Positions 1 to 8,395 of a stretch of DNA of 64,000 nt are shown piece by piece (the stretch's first letter is position 1; each line of letters opens with the position of its first letter). The position numbers and the translations under genes are program-made. Source of the stretch: JBMTVN01 sp046047235. Lineage in GTDB: Bacteria; Verrucomicrobiota; Verrucomicrobiia; Limisphaerales; JAHDYP01. The notes below the pieces were generated by a model, which did not search any database, was not told the DNA's origin, and saw nothing but the letters and a program-made list of their open reading frames with translations. The stretch covers positions 1-64,000 of the forward strand of contig JBJOII010000044.1 in NCBI GenBank assembly GCA_046047235.1, in the 5' to 3' direction.

Positions 1-42
1 CCGCTTACCTCTTACCGCTTACCTCTTACCGCTTGCCTCTTG
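1..42. repeat. 14-bp tandem repeat at argG 3' end
   Basis: The unit CCGCTTACCTCTTA occurs twice perfectly (1-14, 15-28). A diverged copy follows at 29-42 and a partial fourth at 43-56. The array continues into the argG coding strand, where it encodes the Lys/Arg-rich C-terminus, and the argG stop lies inside the second copy. It probably extends left of the window. Confidence 0.9.
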
Positions 43-1303
43 CCGCTTTGCGCTTACCGCCCTTCGCTTTGCGCTTGACGGGCTTCGCCGCATGCACACC
101 CGCCGCCACGCTCAACCGCAACCCGTTCAACCGGATAAAGCCCGTCGCGTCATCCTGGTTGTATGCCTGGGTAGGATCCTCCTCCATGGTCGCGATGTGC
201 GGATTGTAGAGGCTGAGCGGGGACTGCGTACCCGCGGAAATGATATTCCCCTTGTAGAGCCGCACCCGAACGGAACCTGTCACGTGCTTCTGACTCTCCT
301 CCACCAGGGCCTGCAAAGCCAGACGCTCCGGAGCAAACCAGAAACCGTAATAAACCAGCTCAGCATACTTCGGAATCAGGGAATCACGCAGATGCATCAC
401 CTCCCGGTCCATCGTCAGACTCTCCATCTGCCGATGGGCAAAGTGAAGAATCGCACCACCCGGAGTCTCATACACACCACGGGATTTCATGCCCACAAAG
501 CGGTTCTCCACCATGTCCACACGACCCACACCATGCTTGCCGCCAAGGCGATTCAGGGTCTGCATCACACCCAACGGCGACATCGCCTTGCCATTCACCG
601 CAATACAATCACCACGCTCAAAATCCAGCGTCACCAGTTCACTGCGATCCGGAGCGTCCTCCGGCGAAACGCTGAGCTTATACATGTCCTTGTGAGCCGG
701 AGCACTCGCATCCAGCCACGGATCTTCCAGAATCCCCGCCTCAAAGGAAATGTGCAGAAGATTGCGATCCATCGAATACGGCTTCTTGGCCGATGCCTGC
801 ACCGGGATCTTCTTGTCCTCACAATATTGGATCATCGACGCCCGCCCGGGAAACTGATCCCGGAACGCCTGCACCCGCCACGGCGCAATAATCTGCAGCT
901 CCGGCGCGAGGGCGGCTGTGGTCAACTCAAAGCGAACCTGATCGTTCCCCTTCCCCGTCGCACCGTGAGCAATGGCTTGCGCCCCCTCAGCCCGCGCAAT
1001 CTCCACCATGCGCTTCGCAATCAGCGGCCGGGCAATGCTGGTCCCCAGAAAATAACGCCCCTCGTAAATGGCGCCCGCACGCATCATCGGGAAAATAAAG
1101 TCGCGCGCAAACTCCTCCCGCAAATCGTCAATATACACCTTGCTCGCGCCAGTGCGCTTGGCCTTCTGGTTCAACCCCTTCAACTCCTCCCCCTGCCCCA
1201 CATCCGCACAAAACGCGATGACCTCGGTCTGATAATGGTCCCGCACCCAAGACAAGAGCACCGACGTGTCCAATCCACCCGAATATGCCAGAACTGTTTT
1301 CAT
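26..1303 (-). CDS. argG: Argininosuccinate synthase
   Basis: ArgG joins citrulline and aspartate using ATP to give argininosuccinate, the penultimate step of arginine synthesis, in the cytoplasm. The N-terminus MKTVLAYSGGLDTS is the family's N-type ATP pyrophosphatase loop, followed by typical motifs such as GATGKGNDQVRFE. I start at the ATG at 1303 because it begins directly at this motif; an in-frame start at 1324 would add seven unlikely residues. The body ends with GLRLSVAAG and is followed by a basic tail of about 20 residues (Lys/Arg/Gly/Ala) encoded by the flanking repeat. The family normally stops near the end of the body, so the tail looks like repeat DNA absorbed into the gene. No strong ribosome binding site is visible. 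The assignment is firm; any role for the tail is unknown. Confidence 0.96.
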   Translation of the reverse strand: MKTVLAYSGGLDTSVLLSWVRDHYQTEVIAFCADVGQGEELKGLNQKAKRTGASKVYIDDLREEFARDFIFPMMRAGAIYEGRYFLGTSIARPLIAKRMVEIARAEGAQAIAHGATGKGNDQVRFELTTAALAPELQIIAPWRVQAFRDQFPGRASMIQYCEDKKIPVQASAKKPYSMDRNLLHISFEAGILEDPWLDASAPAHKDMYKLSVSPEDAPDRSELVTLDFERGDCIAVNGKAMSPLGVMQTLNRLGGKHGVGRVDMVENRFVGMKSRGVYETPGGAILHFAHRQMESLTMDREVMHLRDSLIPKYAELVYYGFWFAPERLALQALVEESQKHVTGSVRVRLYKGNIISAGTQSPLSLYNPHIATMEEDPTQAYNQDDATGFIRLNGLRLSVAAGVHAAKPVKRKAKGGKRKAARGKR

Positions 1304-1339
1304 ATGCGTTGTCAAAAGCAGCACTAAAAGCCATCGCGC

Positions 1340-1357
1340 TTCTGCTGGGAAGCAGAA
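1340..1357 (-). terminator. Small hairpin downstream of the CDF gene
   Basis: TTCTGCT (1340-1346) and AGCAGAA (1351-1357) form a perfect 7-bp stem with a 4-base loop, between the end of the cation-efflux gene and the argG start. There is no clear T-run, so it may be a weak terminator or an element of the argG leader. The rest of 1304-1481 is C-rich and shows no gene. Confidence 0.35.
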
Positions 1358-1481
1358 TCATGAGAATCCCCAAAGCGGATCAGTAGTCGAAGGTCAAAAG
1401 ACTGAATTCAGGCCTCCGATGACTCGCCAGCTTCCTTCGCCCCCCCTCGCGCGAAGCACCTGACCCCCCAACTGCAAACCA

Positions 1482-2408
1482 CTAGCTCCCGGCTCCGTTC
1501 TCCGGCGTTCGGCCTGCGGCACCCAGAGGACACCTCCGCGCCGGTTCCACGTGCAGCAATACATCCAACACTTCCGGGAACCTGTCGCGCACCCGATCCT
1601 TCACCTCGTGCGCAACCGCATGCGCGCGCTCCACAGTCATCTCCGGGTCCACCTCCAAATGCATCTCCACCAGATACCGATAACCGCTCTTGCGCACCCG
1701 ACACTTCTCCACATCCACCACCGGACCCACGTCCTGTGCCTCCTTCACCAGCCCCTGCACCCACTCACTCGAAACCTCCGTATCCATCAACTCATCCAGT
1801 GCAGGCCGCAACAGCCGCCACCCGTTCCACGCAATTACACCGGATGCCAGAAAGGCAGCCACATCATCGGCCACCGCCCAAGCAGCCCCACCCACAAGGG
1901 CAACCGTAATCCCCACACTCGCCGCCACCGAGGTCAAGGCATCGCTACGATGATGCCACGCGTCACTGCGCACAGCCGAACTCTCGATTGCCTCCCCCTC
2001 CCGGATCACACGACGGAAAAGCATCTCCTTCACCACAATCACCACCAGCAACACCGGCAAGGTGTAAAGCTCCGGAACCGGATGCGGGTGGAAGAAGTTC
2101 CTAACTGAACCCACGGCGATCCCAAGGGCTGCCACCAGTAGCATGATCGCTACTGCAGCCGAGGCCAGCGGCTCCGCCTTACCATGCCCATACGGATGAT
2201 CCGCGTCCGCCGGCGTCGCAGCCACCACCAGCCCGCGCCAGACAATCGCCGAACTCAAGAGGTCCGCCAACGACTCCACGGCGTCCGCCACCAGCGCCTG
2301 AGAATGACCTGCCACCCCCGCCACCAGCTTCACCCCGGCCAAGGCAGCATTCGTCGCCATCCCCAGCAGAGTCGCACGAACTCCCCTGCTCAAGCGTGCA
2401 GATTCCAT
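1482..2408 (-). CDS. Cation diffusion facilitator family transporter
   Basis: This is a 308-residue inner-membrane metal/proton antiporter of the CDF family, the type that exports Zn2+, Fe2+ or Mn2+. The first membrane segments cover about residues 12-60. E45 and D49 in VESLADLLSS, with H152 and D156 in HHRSDALTS, fill the four positions of the transport metal site; the HPYGHGKAEPLAS loop is characteristic. About five or six helices are followed by a cytoplasmic domain (about residues 205-290) with the usual ferredoxin-like fold pattern. The first ligand is Glu rather than the Asp of FieF, so metal specificity cannot be read off. A GAGGGG-type ribosome binding site precedes the ATG. The gene starts 33 bp after the DUF1015 gene and probably shares its transcript. 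The last 20 residues are low complexity. Confidence 0.92.
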   Translation of the reverse strand: MESARLSRGVRATLLGMATNAALAGVKLVAGVAGHSQALVADAVESLADLLSSAIVWRGLVVAATPADADHPYGHGKAEPLASAAVAIMLLVAALGIAVGSVRNFFHPHPVPELYTLPVLLVVIVVKEMLFRRVIREGEAIESSAVRSDAWHHRSDALTSVAASVGITVALVGGAAWAVADDVAAFLASGVIAWNGWRLLRPALDELMDTEVSSEWVQGLVKEAQDVGPVVDVEKCRVRKSGYRYLVEMHLEVDPEMTVERAHAVAHEVKDRVRDRFPEVLDVLLHVEPARRCPLGAAGRTPENGAGS

Positions 2409-2441
2409 AATCCCCTCATCTCAGCGCGGGGACTCTGGCGC

Positions 2442-3668
2442 TCACTCCACCGATTCCAATTGGTGCGTGAACATCCCGTCCCTCAACTTCGGTTCAAACC
2501 ACGTGCTCTTCGGCGGCATAATGCCATCCGCATCCGCCACCGCCATCAACTCACCGACCGAGGTCGGATGCAGCGAAAACGCCACCTCCCCCTTTCCGGC
2601 CTTCACCAGCTTCTCCAGTTCTGCGGTCCCACGAATGCCTCCAATGAACTGAATCCGGTTGCTGGTCCGAGGATTGTCGATCCCCAACAGCGGATCCAAA
2701 ACATGCCTCTGCAACAAGGCCGCGTCCAGTGCATCCACCGCCGCTTGTCCTTCATACAACTCCGGCTTCAACCGCAGCGCTCGCCACACCCCCCCAAGAT
2801 ACACGCAAACCTCGTGCAACCCCGAAGGGACCGCTCGTCCCTCCTCACCCCAGCTGCCCAACTCCGCCAATTTGGCCAGAAACTCCTCCTGACTCAACCC
2901 GTTCAAATCCGCCACCACACGGTTGTAAGGCAGCACCTGCATCTGGTTGTCCGGGAAAATCACCGCCAAAAACCGACCTGAATCTCCACGCCCACCACGC
3001 GCCTCGTCCACCCGCGAAGCCGCCGCCGACCGATGATGCCCGTCCGCAATGTAAAGCAGGTTCATCCCAGCGAATTCCTGCTTCAAAGCAGTGATCATGG
3101 CCTCGTCAAAAATCGACCACCCCTCATGCTTCACCCCGTCAGAAGCCACAAAGGACACCTCGGGTGCCGCCGCCACCACGCCCGCCACAATGCCGTCCAC
3201 AACCGACGACGCCCGATATGTCAAAAACACCGGACCCGTCTGGGCGTCCACCACCTCAATGTGCCGTACGCGGTCGTTCTCCTTGTCCGGACGCGTAAAC
3301 TCGTGCTTCCGCACAATGCCCTCCCGATACTCGGTACAGCTGGCCACCGCCACCAACCCCGTCTGCACGTGTGACCCCATGGTCAGCCGATACACATACA
3401 AGCCCGGCTTCTCGTCCTTGCACAGCAAACCCTCACGCTGCAAACGGTCAAACTCCTCACGCCCCCGAACGTAAACCTCTGGCGCAGTTGCATCCTGTCC
3501 CGGCGGAAAACAAATCTCCGGTTTGCTCACCCGCAAAAAGCTGTTCGGATTCCCATCCGCCATCTCCCGCGCCTCCTCACTCGACATCACGTCGTAAGGA
3601 AGCTCACAAACCGTCGCCGCCTGCGCAGGCAGCGGCCTCAATGCTCGAAAAGGTTCAATCGTCGCCAT
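2442..3668 (-). CDS. DUF1015 family protein
   Basis: This 408-residue soluble protein belongs to DUF1015 (PF06245), a widespread family of unknown biochemical function. Typical features are the N-terminal IEPFRALRP...CELPYDVMS segment, the NPNSFLRVSKPE stretch, and the central LLYIADGHHRSAAASRVDEA motif, whose conserved DGHHR suggests a catalytic or binding site. Length is normal for the family. The gene starts at the ATG at 3668 and appears to be the first gene of a two-gene unit with the CDF transporter; no functional link between them is known. In other genomes the family often sits near serine/phosphoglycerate genes, but none are present here. Confidence 0.88.
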   Translation of the reverse strand: MATIEPFRALRPLPAQAATVCELPYDVMSSEEAREMADGNPNSFLRVSKPEICFPPGQDATAPEVYVRGREEFDRLQREGLLCKDEKPGLYVYRLTMGSHVQTGLVAVASCTEYREGIVRKHEFTRPDKENDRVRHIEVVDAQTGPVFLTYRASSVVDGIVAGVVAAAPEVSFVASDGVKHEGWSIFDEAMITALKQEFAGMNLLYIADGHHRSAAASRVDEARGGRGDSGRFLAVIFPDNQMQVLPYNRVVADLNGLSQEEFLAKLAELGSWGEEGRAVPSGLHEVCVYLGGVWRALRLKPELYEGQAAVDALDAALLQRHVLDPLLGIDNPRTSNRIQFIGGIRGTAELEKLVKAGKGEVAFSLHPTSVGELMAVADADGIMPPKSTWFEPKLRDGMFTHQLESVE

Positions 3669-3838
3669 ATGAACAAGCCGCGGACCCTAAGGAGCCAGCT
3701 CTCCGGTTGCACGGCAAAAATGGCCAAACACCAAAACGTCACCCGAATCCAAAGGTCAGGGGGCGGGAGTCCAGAAAGCCCATCACCCCGCCAGGTCCCG
3801 GAGCCGCGCCTGCCGCACTCTACACGGCAGTCCTCCCA

Positions 3839-3868
3839 ATCCGTCGGATCACCCTGATCCGTCAGATC
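3839..3868. repeat. 9-bp GATC-type tandem repeat, site 1
   Basis: ATCCGTCGG/ATCACCCTG/ATCCGTCAG/ATC form degenerate 9-bp units spaced on ATC. The same family occurs at 28212-28238, 29618-29649 and 38572-38604. It lies between the DUF1015 start and the symporter stop. The remaining intergenic DNA (3669-3935) contains a C8 run, the direct repeat AGCTCCT and the hairpin listed next, and no gene. Confidence 0.7.
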
Positions 3869-3903
3869 ACCCCCCCCCAGCTCCTAGCTCCTAGGTCCTG
3901 CGC

Positions 3904-3928
3904 CCAGCGCCGGCGGAGCCGGCGCTGG
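3904..3928. terminator. GC-rich hairpin after the araBD-symporter operon
   Basis: CCAGCGCCGGC (3904-3914) and GCCGGCGCTGG (3918-3928) form a perfect 11-bp stem with loop GGA, 8 bp downstream of the symporter stop. There is no T-run. It may help end or stabilise the operon transcript, or it may be a repetitive palindrome: the hairpin at 28361-28385 has the same 11-bp stem and 3-base loop geometry. Confidence 0.55.
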
Positions 3929-3935
3929 CGCTGCG

Positions 3936-5750
3936 CTATCCACGGAAGTACAGGTAGGCCGCCAGGATCAACACCATGACAAAGCCCGAAGCCATGACCT
4001 CCCCCATACCCCAGCTCGCCCGGCTCTCCGCCTTCTGGGCTCCAGTCACGGTCGCAAAAGTCAGACCCTCCAGCTGCTTCTCATCAGGCTCCTCAGTCAG
4101 GTAACTCACACCCACCATCACCACCACACAGACCAAAAGAATCAGGATGCTGAAATACTGGAAGAAAATGTTGTTCACGATCCAGAGGAATGACCCCTCG
4201 GTATACCCGCCCTCAAAGCCTGCCATCTTCAGCGCCACCGGCGTGTCCACAGCCAACCGGAACAAGCCCAGCAGGAAGCCCACGATCAACGCCGCCAGAC
4301 AACCCTTGCCGTTCAGCCGCTTCATGAACACACCCAGGAAAAACACGGTGAAGATCGGGGGAGCCAGATAGCTCTGCACCGACTGCAAATACGAATACAA
4401 CCCCTCCGACCCACGAATCACCGGAATCCAGAGCAAACCAATCAGGACCATGATACCGGTCATCAAACGCCCCACCGACACGATCTGGTGCTGGGACGCT
4501 TTCGGACGCCATTTCTGATACAAATCCACCGTGAACAGGGTCGAACTGGCATTGAACACACCGGCGAGAGAACTCATCAGCGCCGCCAGCAGGCCGGCCA
4601 CTACGATACCCCGAACGCCCACAGGCAGGATGTGTGCGACCAACAACGGGAACGCCGCCTGGGCCGCACTCGTATCCACCGTGTTCCCCGCTCCGCCATC
4701 CACCAGGATCTGCTTCAGCTCAGGCACCTTGCCGCTCAAGGCCAACGCAAAGCAAATCATGCCCGGCACGATGAAAATAAACACCGGCAACAACTTCAGG
4801 TAAGAAGCAAAAATCGCACCCCGACGCGCCTCACGCTCGTTGGGGGCACCCAACGCACGCTGCACGATATACTGGTCAGTACACCAGTACCACAAACCAA
4901 TCACCGGCGCGCAAATCAGCATGGAAAGCCAAGGGAAATGGGAGTTGAAATACCAGGCGATCCGACCCGACTCCTTCACTGGCGCCCAGGTCGCCTCCAT
5001 CCCCGCCGGGACCAGCGGTTTCCACAGGTTAAACATGTCGCTCGGCAGCGCTTCCCGCAACCCGCTCCACCCTCCCAGCAAACGCAAACCAAAGAACGTC
5101 ACGAGAAATGAACCCAGCACCAGCACCAAAGTCTGCACGGCCTCGGTGTAGGCCACCGCCCGCATACCACCCAGCACGGTGTATAAACCGGTGGCCGCCA
5201 GCACCAGCAACGAACCCAGCCAGAAACTGTCCAGCTGCACAAAACCCAGATCCAATCGCATCTCAGGCAACAAAGTCCCAAAGACAATACCTCCAGCGAA
5301 AATGCCTACCGCAATCTTCGTGATCACATACGCCACCAGCGAAATCACCGACAACACGGTCCGCGAGGCCGGAGAAAACCGACGCTCCAGAAACTCCGGC
5401 ATGGTGTAGACCTTCGAGCGCATATAAAACGGCACCAGCACCCACCCGAGCACCAACAGGCACCACGCGTGCAACTCATAATGCGCCATCGCCACGCCGT
5501 CGGTCGCGCCGGATCCAGCCAAGCCCACCAGGTGCTCCGAACCAATGTTCGACGCAAAGATGGATGCACCTACTATCCACCATCCCAAGTGGCGACCGGC
5601 CAGGAAGTAATCCTCGGCCGTGTCCTTCCTCCGCGACACCGCCCACCAGGTGATGGCAAACAGCACACCGAAGTACAACAGGATCATCAACCAATCCAAC
5701 GCGCCGAAACCGGGCGAAGCCGCTCCCAACATGAAGTAAGTCGCATTCAT
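3936..5750 (-). CDS. Sodium/solute symporter (SSS/SGLT family)
   Basis: This is a 604-residue polytopic inner-membrane protein of the sodium:solute symporter family, with about 14 hydrophobic segments. Family signatures include AGRHLGWWIVGASIFASNIGSEH in the first helices (sodium site region), the GLWYWCTDQYIVQRALGA segment of the SGLT subgroup, and GLLAALMSSLAGVFNASSTLF. The length is that of sugar-transporting SGLT homologues. It is the last gene of araB-araD-symporter, starting 9 bp after araD, with GGA 5 bp before its ATG. A pentose or pentulose substrate, such as arabinose, is inferred from context; SSS proteins also carry galactose, inositol and other solutes, so the substrate is unproven. 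Confidence 0.9.
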   Translation of the reverse strand: MNATYFMLGAASPGFGALDWLMILLYFGVLFAITWWAVSRRKDTAEDYFLAGRHLGWWIVGASIFASNIGSEHLVGLAGSGATDGVAMAHYELHAWCLLVLGWVLVPFYMRSKVYTMPEFLERRFSPASRTVLSVISLVAYVITKIAVGIFAGGIVFGTLLPEMRLDLGFVQLDSFWLGSLLVLAATGLYTVLGGMRAVAYTEAVQTLVLVLGSFLVTFFGLRLLGGWSGLREALPSDMFNLWKPLVPAGMEATWAPVKESGRIAWYFNSHFPWLSMLICAPVIGLWYWCTDQYIVQRALGAPNEREARRGAIFASYLKLLPVFIFIVPGMICFALALSGKVPELKQILVDGGAGNTVDTSAAQAAFPLLVAHILPVGVRGIVVAGLLAALMSSLAGVFNASSTLFTVDLYQKWRPKASQHQIVSVGRLMTGIMVLIGLLWIPVIRGSEGLYSYLQSVQSYLAPPIFTVFFLGVFMKRLNGKGCLAALIVGFLLGLFRLAVDTPVALKMAGFEGGYTEGSFLWIVNNIFFQYFSILILLVCVVVMVGVSYLTEEPDEKQLEGLTFATVTGAQKAESRASWGMGEVMASGFVMVLILAAYLYFRG

Positions 5751-5759
5751 ATTTCCAAA

Positions 5760-6455
5760 TCAGTTGCCTTGTCCGTAGGTGGCCTTCGGGCCGTGTTTAC
5801 GCAAAAAGTGCTGATCCAACAATGCCTTGGGAATCTCCCCAACCCTGGGCGAGATCCGCAGGGTCTCACTCGCCAGCTGCGCCACAAACTCCAGGACCTC
5901 AGCGTTGTGCACCGCATCCGCCGCCGTCTTTCCCCACGTAAACGGACCATGACCCGCAACCAGAACCCCGGGAATATGCAGCGGATCCAACCCTTTAAAC
6001 CGCTCCACAATCACCTTGCCGGTGTTCAGCTCGTAGTCCTTCCGAATCTCTGCGGTCTTCAGCAAACGCGTGCAAGGCACCGACCCGTAAAACGCGTCCG
6101 CGTGCGTGGTCCCCAACGCCGGCAACTCACGCTGCGCCTGCGCCCAGGCGGTCGCATGCAGACTGTGCGTGTGGACCACCCCGCCAATGCCCTGGAACTT
6201 CTGATACAACAAACGATGGGTCGGCGTGTCGCTGCTCGGCTTCAACTCGCCCTGAACCACCTCCCCTGTCTCCAGCGAAACGACCACCATGTGCGCGGGC
6301 TTCATCCCTTCATACGCAACACCCGAGGGCTTGATCACCATCAGGCCGCGCTCGCGGTCGACTCCGCTAACATTGCCCCACGTATGCAGCACCAGCCCGG
6401 CCTTCACCAGGTCCAGGTTCGCCTCACACACCTGCCGCTTCAGTTGCTTCAACAT
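5760..6455 (-). CDS. araD: L-ribulose-5-phosphate 4-epimerase
   Basis: AraD converts L-ribulose 5-phosphate to D-xylulose 5-phosphate, feeding the pentose phosphate pathway. The sequence closely follows E. coli AraD from MLKQLKRQVCEANL onward. It has the TWGNVSGVDRE phosphate site, SSDTPTHRLLY with the catalytic Asp, the zinc histidines in HTHSLHAT and HGPFTWG, and the C-terminal HFLRKHGPKATYGQ tail. The start is the ATG at 6455: it matches the family N-terminus and has AAGGAGG 6 bp upstream. A frame beginning at 6497 would overlap araB and lack this support. It lies 22 bp after araB and 9 bp before the symporter, so one transcript is likely. Confidence is high for AraD over related class II aldolases because of near full-length similarity. 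Confidence 0.96.
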   Translation of the reverse strand: MLKQLKRQVCEANLDLVKAGLVLHTWGNVSGVDRERGLMVIKPSGVAYEGMKPAHMVVVSLETGEVVQGELKPSSDTPTHRLLYQKFQGIGGVVHTHSLHATAWAQAQRELPALGTTHADAFYGSVPCTRLLKTAEIRKDYELNTGKVIVERFKGLDPLHIPGVLVAGHGPFTWGKTAADAVHNAEVLEFVAQLASETLRISPRVGEIPKALLDQHFLRKHGPKATYGQGN

Positions 6456-6477
6456 GACTTGCCTCCTTGAACCAGCC

Positions 6478-8148
6478 TCAACGACGAACTTGCGCACGGA
6501 TCTCCAGCAGCCGCTTCATCACGCCTTGAAGATTACCCTGCCAGGAAACGGTGCCCAGGGCGTCATGCAATTGCCGATAAACCCCATACAGTTCGTGATA
6601 AATCTTGTGGTTCGCTGCGTTCGGCTTGAAGACCCTCGGTTTCAACCCCGTCATCTTCGCCTGCGCCGCGCCAACAGTCCGATAAACTCCGCCCACCACC
6701 GCACCTGCAATCGCCGAGCCCAGCGCACAGGTCTGGGCCGATCGGGAAATCTTCATCGGCCTCCCCGTGACATCAGCGTAGATCTGCATCACCACCGGGT
6801 TCTTCTCAGCAATCCCTCCGCAGTTCACCACCTGCTTCACCTTAACTCCGTATTCCTCAAATCGGTTGATGATCGTCAGCGCACCGAATGCCGTGGCCTC
6901 AATCAATGCCCGGTAAATCTCCGCCGGCGTAGTGTAAAGTGTCTGCCCCAACAGCAACCCCGTCAGCCTCTGGTCCACCAGAATGGTCCGGTTCCCGTTG
7001 TTCCAGTCCAACGCCATCAAACCCGACTCACCCGGCTTCAATTTCGCCGCCGCCTGAGTCAATTCCTCATGGCCCGCCCCGCCCCCCGGCCGAACCACGT
7101 TTACGAACCAATTGAAAATGTCTCCCACCGCCGACTGCCCCGCTTCTAATCCATAATGCCCCGGCAGAATACTCCCCGGCACGATCCCGCATAATCCCGG
7201 GATGTCTGCCAGCGCCTTGCTCTGCGGAACCACCATCATGTCACACGTGCTGGTACCAATGATCTTGACCAACGTCCCCGGGCCAATACCCGAACCCACT
7301 CCGCCCAGATGGGCATCGAATGCACCCACCGCAACGGGCACACCCACACGCAAACCGGTCTTCTTCGCCCACGCCTCGGTCAACCCACCCGCCGCGGATT
7401 CAATGGTCTTCGCCTTCGGCTGCAACCGATCACGCAAGTCAGCCAGCTTCGGGTCCAACTTCGCCAGAAACTGCTTGTCCGGATACCCCCCCCACGAATC
7501 GTGATACATCGCCTTGTGCCCCGCCGCACAGATGCCCACGGAAAGTCTGTCCGGCGCCTCAGTCCCCGTCAGCGCCGCCGGCACATAATCCGCCAGCTCC
7601 ACCCACGTGTGGGCTGCCTTGAAAACCTGCGGACTCGTCCGCAAACACCGAAGGACCTTGCTGAAAAACCACTCGGAGGAATACGTCCCTCCACACTTGG
7701 CCAAATACTCAGGACGAATCTTCGCCGCCAGGGCCGTGATTTCCGAGGCTTCGTCCACCCCGGTGTGGTCCTTCCACAACCACGCCATCGCCGCCGGATT
7801 CTTCGCAAACCGCTTTTGGAACGCCAACGGCTGCCCGTCCGCATCCACCGGAATCGGCGTACTGCCCGTCGTGTCCACCCCAATCCCCACCACCTGTCCC
7901 GCATCAAACCCCCTCACGCTCTGCTTCGCCTGCTTCAAGGCCTCACAAATCGTAACCTCCGCACCCTTCAGATAGTCGTCCGGATGCTGCCGCGCCAAAT
8001 TCGGGTCGCGCGATAAAATCACCCCCTGCTCACCATACTCATACCCCCAAACCGCTGTCCCCACCTCACGCCCGTTGCGGGTATCCACAACCAGCGCGCG
8101 TACAGAGTTCGTGCCGTAGTCCAAACCAATGGTATAGCTCGCCTTCAT
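6478..8148 (-). CDS. araB: Ribulokinase
   Basis: AraB phosphorylates L-ribulose with ATP and is a cytoplasmic FGGY-family kinase. The N-terminus YTIGLDYGTNSVRALVVD is the phosphate-1 motif. GIGVDTTGSTPIPVD and SSEWFFSKVLR follow, and the second half carries GAFDAHLGGVGSGIGPGTLVKIIGTSTCDMMV and the VVNCGGIAEKNPVVMQIYADV adenosine region typical of AraB. I start at the ATG at 8148; the longer frame from 8244 runs into intergenic sequence and adds 32 non-family residues. The predicted length of 556 residues is close to E. coli AraB. It leads the araB-araD-symporter operon. No araA is in the window, so L-ribulose must come from an isomerase encoded elsewhere or from another source. The 38-bp repeat at 8271-8308 lies about 120 bp upstream. 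Confidence 0.95.
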   Translation of the reverse strand: MKASYTIGLDYGTNSVRALVVDTRNGREVGTAVWGYEYGEQGVILSRDPNLARQHPDDYLKGAEVTICEALKQAKQSVRGFDAGQVVGIGVDTTGSTPIPVDADGQPLAFQKRFAKNPAAMAWLWKDHTGVDEASEITALAAKIRPEYLAKCGGTYSSEWFFSKVLRCLRTSPQVFKAAHTWVELADYVPAALTGTEAPDRLSVGICAAGHKAMYHDSWGGYPDKQFLAKLDPKLADLRDRLQPKAKTIESAAGGLTEAWAKKTGLRVGVPVAVGAFDAHLGGVGSGIGPGTLVKIIGTSTCDMMVVPQSKALADIPGLCGIVPGSILPGHYGLEAGQSAVGDIFNWFVNVVRPGGGAGHEELTQAAAKLKPGESGLMALDWNNGNRTILVDQRLTGLLLGQTLYTTPAEIYRALIEATAFGALTIINRFEEYGVKVKQVVNCGGIAEKNPVVMQIYADVTGRPMKISRSAQTCALGSAIAGAVVGGVYRTVGAAQAKMTGLKPRVFKPNAANHKIYHELYGVYRQLHDALGTVSWQGNLQGVMKRLLEIRAQVRR

Positions 8149-8270
8149 GGTGCACTCGCGGAATGCACGCATCATGATCAGATCAACAGTTTGAATGAAA
8201 GCGCAATGTTGGACGCCCCCCAAAGGCCCGCCAGGCTTGCTCAATTCCGCGAAACCCCTGCCGCAGCCAG

Positions 8271-8308
8271 GGCCTCAAAACACTCCATGCCTCCAATCCC
8301 CCTGACCA
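8271..8308. repeat. 38-bp direct repeat, copy A
   Basis: 38 bp beginning GGCCTCAAAACACTCC and ending CCCCCTGACCA are identical to 25066-25103 in the same orientation. In both places the element sits 120-155 bp upstream of the first gene of a minus-strand operon and is followed on the plus strand by a 7-bp tandem repeat. Nothing else in 8149-8395 looks coding. Confidence 0.9.
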
Positions 8309-8351
8309 ACCCCCATCTCCCATCTCCCATCTACGATCTACGATCTCCCCC
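8309..8351. repeat. 7-bp CCATCTC/CGATCTA tandem repeat, site 1
   Basis: Consecutive 7-base units CCATCTC, CCATCTC, CCATCTA, CGATCTA, CGATCTC follow directly after the 38-bp repeat. Equivalent arrays lie at 25101-25142 and 28246-28343. There are no spacers, so it is not a CRISPR array. Confidence 0.85.
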
Positions 8352-8395
8352 CTCTCCAGTCTCCCCGTGCATCAAAGCTCCGCGCGCTCGGTGCG

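Noticed and set aside
92..1327. 411-residue frame opposite argG, and other long His/Arg/Pro-rich antisense frames such as 8735-10033
   Set aside because: Composition (His, Arg, Gln, Pro) is typical of antisense shadows, and the opposite strand holds clear genes.
8309..8351. CRISPR array candidate in the 7-bp tandem repeats
   Set aside because: Units are 7 bp with no spacers and there are no cas genes.
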